A stretch of DNA of 64,000 nucleotides. Origin: Rhizobium rosettiformans (GTDB lineage: Bacteria > Pseudomonadota > Alphaproteobacteria > Rhizobiales > Rhizobiaceae). A program made the translations under genes and the position numbers. The number at the start of each line of letters is the position of its first letter. The stretch's first letter is position 1. The stretch covers positions 62,001 through 126,000 of the forward strand of contig NZ_CP032405.1 in assembly GCF_016806065.1 (NCBI RefSeq). The letters run 5' to 3'. The notes beneath the pieces were generated by a model, which did no database searches, had not been told where the DNA came from, and worked only from the letters and a program-made list of their open reading frames with translations. Below, piece by piece: positions 59,574 to 64,000 of the stretch.

Positions 59574-60892
59574 TGAGCGCCGTCCTCGCGGCAGGGTCTT
59601 CACTGCCCGAACGCTCGCCTGAAGCCGCGATCCAAGACTTTCTCCTCTCCCTCAACCGTCCCATGCGCCTGCTCGTCGCCGTATCCGGTGGCAGCGATTC
59701 GCTCGGCCTGCTTTTGTCGCTGAAGCGCGCGATCGACGGACACACATATCCTCACCGCCACTCTCTTTCCGCCGCAACCATCGACCACGGCCTGAGGCCG
59801 GAAGCCGCCGACGAGGCTGAGCAGATCGCGATACTGTGCGGAGAGCTCGGCATATCGCATCGGATCGAACGCTGGACCGGCGAGAAGCCCACGACCGGCC
59901 TCTCAGCTGCCGCTCGCGAGGCGCGTTATCGGTTGCTCGCCCATGCAGCAGACACCTACGACGCCGACGCAATCGTCACCGGCCATACTCTGGACGATCA
60001 GATCGAGACTGTGGCCATGCGCGCGGGTCGCTCCGCCGACGCGGTCCTCGGTCTTTCCGGCATGGCGCCAGCCACCCTGTATGCAGGCCGCCTCTGGATC
60101 CTCCGCCCGTTTCTTCACACGCGCCGTGCCGCGATCCGCAGCAGCCTCGAGGCCTCAGGCCGGGCATGGATCGACGACCCGAGCAATGACGATCCCCACT
60201 ACGAGCGCGTACGGACACGGCGCGCGGCTCCGACAGTCGATGCCGCCACGATCGACGCCGCCGCCAGACAAAGAACTTCCCTTTCGGCACAAGCGGCAGA
60301 CTGGTTGAGACGCCACGCGACTGCCGGCCCCGGAATGTTGGTCACAGTGTCGCTGCCTGCCTCGACTGAGAAGGCAGTTAGCGATCACGCCCTCGGCGCG
60401 CTGGTCGCCGTGCTCGGCGGCAAGCCCCATCGTCCGAGTGCCGACAGTCTCGCGCGGCTGAGCCACAACCTCGACGAAGGCTCTGATTTTCGCCTGACGC
60501 TGTCAGGTACGCTCATTCTGCGACGGCGTGATCGGCTCTATCTGGTCCGCGAAAGGCGCGGTCTTTTGCCGCTGTCGCTTTTACCAGCGGCAATCGGTGT
60601 CTGGGACGGCCGCTATACAATCCTGAATTCGAGCGATGACGAGGTCACGATCACAGGCGGTCCTGCATCCACGATCGACCGCGCTTTGCCTGGCTCGATC
60701 CGTTCTGCATTGCAGGGTAACGCGCCACAAATCGCTGATATCCATGGCATTTCCCACCAGCAGGGCCCACTCGTGACGGTCGCACCACGGCTCTCGCTCT
60801 ACGCGGATTTCATGCCCAGTTTCGACCAGCCATTGGCCGACGCGATAGCCACACTCATTGGCGCGGAACCGAGCCCCAGCTGTCCCATTTAA
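59573..60892 (+). CDS. tilS: tRNA(Ile) lysidine synthetase
   Basis: The 439-residue enzyme adds lysine to the wobble cytidine of tRNA-Ile(CAU). The PP-loop motif SGGSDS lies at residues 38-43, followed by ATIDHGLRPEAADEAEQIAILC and GHTLDDQIETVAMR. The C-terminal half is variable, as usual. The start overlaps the cpoB stop by one base (TGATG). The gene between cpoB and ftsH is conserved in this group. Confidence 0.92.
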   Translation: MSAVLAAGSSLPERSPEAAIQDFLLSLNRPMRLLVAVSGGSDSLGLLLSLKRAIDGHTYPHRHSLSAATIDHGLRPEAADEAEQIAILCGELGISHRIERWTGEKPTTGLSAAAREARYRLLAHAADTYDADAIVTGHTLDDQIETVAMRAGRSADAVLGLSGMAPATLYAGRLWILRPFLHTRRAAIRSSLEASGRAWIDDPSNDDPHYERVRTRRAAPTVDAATIDAAARQRTSLSAQAADWLRRHATAGPGMLVTVSLPASTEKAVSDHALGALVAVLGGKPHRPSADSLARLSHNLDEGSDFRLTLSGTLILRRRDRLYLVRERRGLLPLSLLPAAIGVWDGRYTILNSSDDEVTITGGPASTIDRALPGSIRSALQGNAPQIADIHGISHQQGPLVTVAPRLSLYADFMPSFDQPLADAIATLIGAEPSPSCPI

Positions 60893-61012
60893 GACTTATT
60901 GACGGAAAACGATCTGTGAAGGCCCGTTTGCCTTGGCAAGGATGCGGCGTGATCCTATGTTAGAGAGTAATTCTGCGGGGCTTCGTCCCGCACCACAGGT
61001 TCGGGGAGTTCA

Positions 61013-62944
61013 ATGAACCCAAATTTTCGCAATTTCGCGCTCTGGGCGATTATCGCATTGTTGCTGATCGCGCTCTTCAGCATGTTCCAGACCTCGCCGT
61101 CGCAGACGGCCTCGAGCGAGGTTCCCTACTCGCAGTTCCTCCGCGAGGTGGATGCAGGGCGCGTTCGTGAAGTGACGGTCACTGGCAACCGCGTTCTCGG
61201 CAAGTATGTCGAGTCTGGAACGGCGTTCCAGACCTACGCTCCTGTGGTCGACGACAACCTGTTGACCAAGCTGGAAGCCAAGAACGTCATGATCGTCGCC
61301 CGTCCCGAAACGGACGGCTCCTCCGGCTTCCTGAGCTACATCGGCACGCTTCTCCCCATGCTGCTGATTCTCGGCGTCTGGCTCTTCTTCATGCGCCAGA
61401 TGCAGGGTGGCTCGCGTGGTGCCATGGGCTTCGGCAAGTCGAAGGCCAAGCTTCTGACGGAAGCACATGGCCGCGTCACTTTCGATGACGTCGCTGGCGT
61501 CGACGAAGCCAAGCAGGATCTGGAAGAGATCGTCGAATTCCTGCGCGACCCGCAGAAGTTCCAGCGTCTCGGCGGCAAGATCCCGCGCGGCGTTCTGCTC
61601 GTAGGCCCTCCGGGCACGGGTAAGACGCTGCTCGCCCGCTCCGTTGCCGGCGAAGCCAATGTGCCATTCTTCACCATCTCCGGTTCGGACTTCGTTGAAA
61701 TGTTCGTCGGTGTCGGCGCAAGCCGCGTCCGCGACATGTTCGAACAGGCGAAGAAGAATGCGCCTTGCATCATCTTCATCGACGAAATCGACGCCGTCGG
61801 CCGTCATCGTGGCGCCGGTCTCGGCGGCGGCAACGACGAACGCGAACAGACGCTCAACCAGCTGCTCGTCGAGATGGACGGCTTCGAAGCCAATGAAGGC
61901 ATCATCCTGATCGCGGCGACCAACCGTCCCGACGTTCTCGACCCCGCCCTTCTGCGTCCGGGCCGCTTCGACCGTCAGGTTGTCGTGCCGAACCCCGACA
62001 TCGTCGGCCGTGAGCGCATTCTGAAGGTTCATGCCCGCAACGTGCCTTTGGCCCCGAATGTCGACCTCAAGGTTCTCGCGCGTGGTACGCCCGGCTTCTC
62101 CGGTGCCGACCTGATGAACCTCGTCAACGAAGCTGCCCTCATGGCCGCCCGACGTAACAAGCGTGTCGTCACCATGTCGGAGTTCGAAGACGCCAAGGAC
62201 AAGATCATGATGGGCGCGGAACGCCGCTCCTCCGCCATGACCGAGGCCGAAAAGAAGCTGACCGCCTATCACGAAGCTGGCCATGCGATCACCGCATTGC
62301 AGGTGCCCGTCGCCGATCCGCTGCACAAGGCAACCATCATCCCCCGCGGTCGTGCGCTCGGCATGGTCATGCAGCTCCCCGAGGGCGACCGCTACTCGAT
62401 GAGCTACAAGTGGATGGTCTCGCGTCTCGTCATTATGATGGGTGGACGCGTGGCTGAAGAACTGACCTTCGGCAAGGAGAACATCACCTCCGGCGCGTCT
62501 TCCGACATCGAGCAGGCCACCAAACTTGCCCGCGCCATGGTTACCCAGTGGGGCTTCTCGGATGTCCTCGGTCAGGTCGCTTATGGTGAGAACCAGCAGG
62601 AAGTCTTCCTCGGTCATTCGGTCTCGCAGTCGAAGAACGTCTCGGAATCGACCGCCCAGAAGATCGACATGGAAGTCCGCCGCCTGATCGACGAAGCCTA
62701 TACCGAGGCCCGTCGCATCCTGACTGACCACCACGATGAATTCGTGGCGATCGCTGAAGGCCTGCTCGAATACGAGACGCTCTCGGGCGAAGAGATCAAG
62801 GCGCTGATCCGCGGTGAAAAGCCGTCCCGCGACAGCGGTGACGACAGCACACCGAGCCGTGGCTCCGCCGTGCCCTCGACCGGTCGCAAGGATGCGCCGA
62901 AGGGTGGCGAACCGGAAGGCGGGCTGGAACCGCAGCCGCACTGA
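61013..62944 (+). CDS. ftsH: ATP-dependent membrane protease FtsH
   Basis: The 643-residue protease has two membrane helices (residues about 8-24 and 108-128), an AAA domain with Walker A GPPGTGKT (198-205), Walker [12 protein letters not shown] and second region of homology, and a zinc protease domain with HEAGH at residues 420-424. It destroys damaged membrane proteins and regulators such as RpoH and LpxC. It starts 120 bases after tilS and ends in a strong terminator. Confidence 0.97.
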   Translation: MNPNFRNFALWAIIALLLIALFSMFQTSPSQTASSEVPYSQFLREVDAGRVREVTVTGNRVLGKYVESGTAFQTYAPVVDDNLLTKLEAKNVMIVARPETDGSSGFLSYIGTLLPMLLILGVWLFFMRQMQGGSRGAMGFGKSKAKLLTEAHGRVTFDDVAGVDEAKQDLEEIVEFLRDPQKFQRLGGKIPRGVLLVGPPGTGKTLLARSVAGEANVPFFTISGSDFVEMFVGVGASRVRDMFEQAKKNAPCIIFIDEIDAVGRHRGAGLGGGNDEREQTLNQLLVEMDGFEANEGIILIAATNRPDVLDPALLRPGRFDRQVVVPNPDIVGRERILKVHARNVPLAPNVDLKVLARGTPGFSGADLMNLVNEAALMAARRNKRVVTMSEFEDAKDKIMMGAERRSSAMTEAEKKLTAYHEAGHAITALQVPVADPLHKATIIPRGRALGMVMQLPEGDRYSMSYKWMVSRLVIMMGGRVAEELTFGKENITSGASSDIEQATKLARAMVTQWGFSDVLGQVAYGENQQEVFLGHSVSQSKNVSESTAQKIDMEVRRLIDEAYTEARRILTDHHDEFVAIAEGLLEYETLSGEEIKALIRGEKPSRDSGDDSTPSRGSAVPSTGRKDAPKGGEPEGGLEPQPH

Positions 62945-62970
62945 TCGCACGTGATAGAGATCAAGCGAAA

Positions 62971-62998
62971 GGCCACCCTTCACGGGGTGGCCTTTTTT
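62971..62998 (+). terminator. terminator after ftsH
   Basis: GGCCACCC and GGGTGGCC flank a six-base loop and are followed by TTTTTT. It lies 26 bases after the ftsH stop. Confidence 0.92.
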
Positions 62999-63194
62999 GT
63001 ATGGAACGGGCCAAGCCGCAAAATCCGGTGGACGATAGGGCCTCCGGTAACGCCATGTAATGAGTTTTAGCGCTATTTTACGTGTTCTTCGCCGCGTTCT
63101 ATGGCATGAGCAGCCAACCGCGGGCCCCTGCACGATCGCTTCCGGCTGATCACGTGCAGCGACCGCCAGCGAAATGGACTTGAAGGAACACTTG

Positions 63195-64000
63195 ATGACA
63201 CGTCGTTACTTCGGCACGGACGGTATTCGCGGCCTCTCCAACCGCTTCCCCATGACACCCGATCTCGCCATGCGTGTCGGTATAGCCGCCGGCACGATCT
63301 TCCGCCGCGGCGGGCACCGCCACCGGGTGGTGATCGGCAAGGACACGCGTCTTTCCGGCTACATGCTGGAAAACGCCATGGTCGCGGGCTTCACGGCGGC
63401 CGGCCTCGATGCCTTCGTTCTCGGCCCGATCCCGACGCCTGCGGTTGCCATGCTGACGCGCTCGCTGCGCTGCGACCTCGGCGTGATGATCTCCGCCTCG
63501 CACAATCCCTTTGCCGACAATGGCATCAAGCTCTTCGGCCCCGACGGCTACAAGCTGTCGGACGAACTGGAGCAGCAGATCGAGGAACTGCTCGAGAAGG
63601 ATCTCTACGGCCAGCTTGCAGCCCCCAACGACATCGGCCGTGCCAAGCGCATCGATGGCGTGCATGACCGCTATGTCGAATTCGCCAAGCGCACCCTGCC
63701 CCGCGACGTGACCCTTCACGGTCTGCGTGTCGCCATCGACTGTGCCAACGGCGCGGCCTACAAGGTGGCGCCGGCTGCCCTTTGGGAACTCGGCGCCGAC
63801 GTGGTCACCATCGGCGACGAGCCGAACGGCACGAACATTAACCTGGAATGCGGCTCGACCCATCCGGACGCATTGCAGAAGAAGGTCCACGAGACCCGCG
63901 CCGACATCGGCATCGCACTCGATGGCGACGCGGACCGCGTCATCATCGTCGACGAAAACGGCACCGTTATCGACGGCGATCAGCTGATGGCGGTCGTTGC
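63195..64000 (+). CDS. glmM: phosphoglucosamine mutase, 3' end outside window
   Basis: The first 268 codons are visible, beginning [20 protein letters not shown] with AAGGA seven bases upstream. The phosphoserine active site is Ser102 in [12 protein letters not shown], the same number as in E. coli GlmM, and the metal-binding DGDADR loop is near residue 240. The enzyme turns glucosamine-6-phosphate into glucosamine-1-phosphate for peptidoglycan and lipid A. It follows ftsH, as in other Rhizobiaceae. The sequence stays open to the window edge. Confidence 0.96.
   Translation, partial: MTRRYFGTDGIRGLSNRFPMTPDLAMRVGIAAGTIFRRGGHRHRVVIGKDTRLSGYMLENAMVAGFTAAGLDAFVLGPIPTPAVAMLTRSLRCDLGVMISASHNPFADNGIKLFGPDGYKLSDELEQQIEELLEKDLYGQLAAPNDIGRAKRIDGVHDRYVEFAKRTLPRDVTLHGLRVAIDCANGAAYKVAPAALWELGADVVTIGDEPNGTNINLECGSTHPDALQKKVHETRADIGIALDGDADRVIIVDENGTVIDGDQLMAVV

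Noticed and set aside
61010..63133. A 707-codon leftward open frame
   Set aside because: It is the shadow of ftsH, where all AAA and protease motifs are on the other strand.
1..64000. CRISPR arrays, tRNA or rRNA genes
   Set aside because: No regularly spaced repeats, no cloverleaf with CCA-type end, and no rRNA-like sequence were noticed on reading either strand.

Overview
The window comes from an alphaproteobacterium, most likely a member of the Rhizobiaceae. The evidence is a high-GC genome with dense ATGA-coupled genes, and a chromosomal gene order (serC-serA; ruvC-ruvA-ruvB; ybgC-tolQRAB-pal-cpoB-tilS-ftsH-glmM) that is familiar from Rhizobium and Agrobacterium relatives. Protein calls rest on reading translations and family memory; no database search was possible.

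Positions 1 to about 33.06 kb are most of a Mu-like transposable prophage, apparently intact in this part and oriented right to left. The repressor (32042-32743, + strand) faces a long leftward array. From right to left this holds a Ner-like regulator, small early genes, a ParB-like protein, MuA and MuB transposition proteins, a semi-early block (DUF3164, GemA/gp16, a DNA adenine methyltransferase, DUF1643, ASCH, Mor), a lysis cassette (lysozyme, holin), small and large terminase, portal, gpF, gpG, protease/scaffold, major head protein, and contractile-tail genes as far as gp45. The window starts inside gp46, so the remaining baseplate and fibre genes and attR lie outside. The other phage end is probably near 33057. 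The tail chaperone gene carries a clear -1 frameshift site, and the protease gene carries an internal scaffold start.

From 33 to 34.4 kb is a lower-GC accessory stretch with a DUF2971 gene and a small membrane protein. From 34.4 to 49.1 kb are chromosomal genes: a ThuA/Gfo-Idh-MocA pair, an SLT-like lipoprotein, a GNAT acetyltransferase, a Tim44-domain protein, a bd-type oxidase (cydAB plus a 37-residue DUF2474 protein), serCA, an outer-membrane beta-barrel protein, a chemoreceptor and a flavin-dependent monooxygenase.

From 49.2 to 64 kb is a rightward block: ruvC, ruvA and ruvB, with a different AbrB/PIN toxin-antitoxin pair in each of the two gaps, then a NUDIX hydrolase, the Tol-Pal envelope system with its usual neighbours ybgC and cpoB, tilS, ftsH and the 5' part of glmM. 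The most interesting features are the two toxin-antitoxin pairs woven into the ruv operon, the ASCH/DUF1643/methyltransferase cassette of the phage, the recoding signals in the phage structural genes, and repeated hairpins in its late operon.
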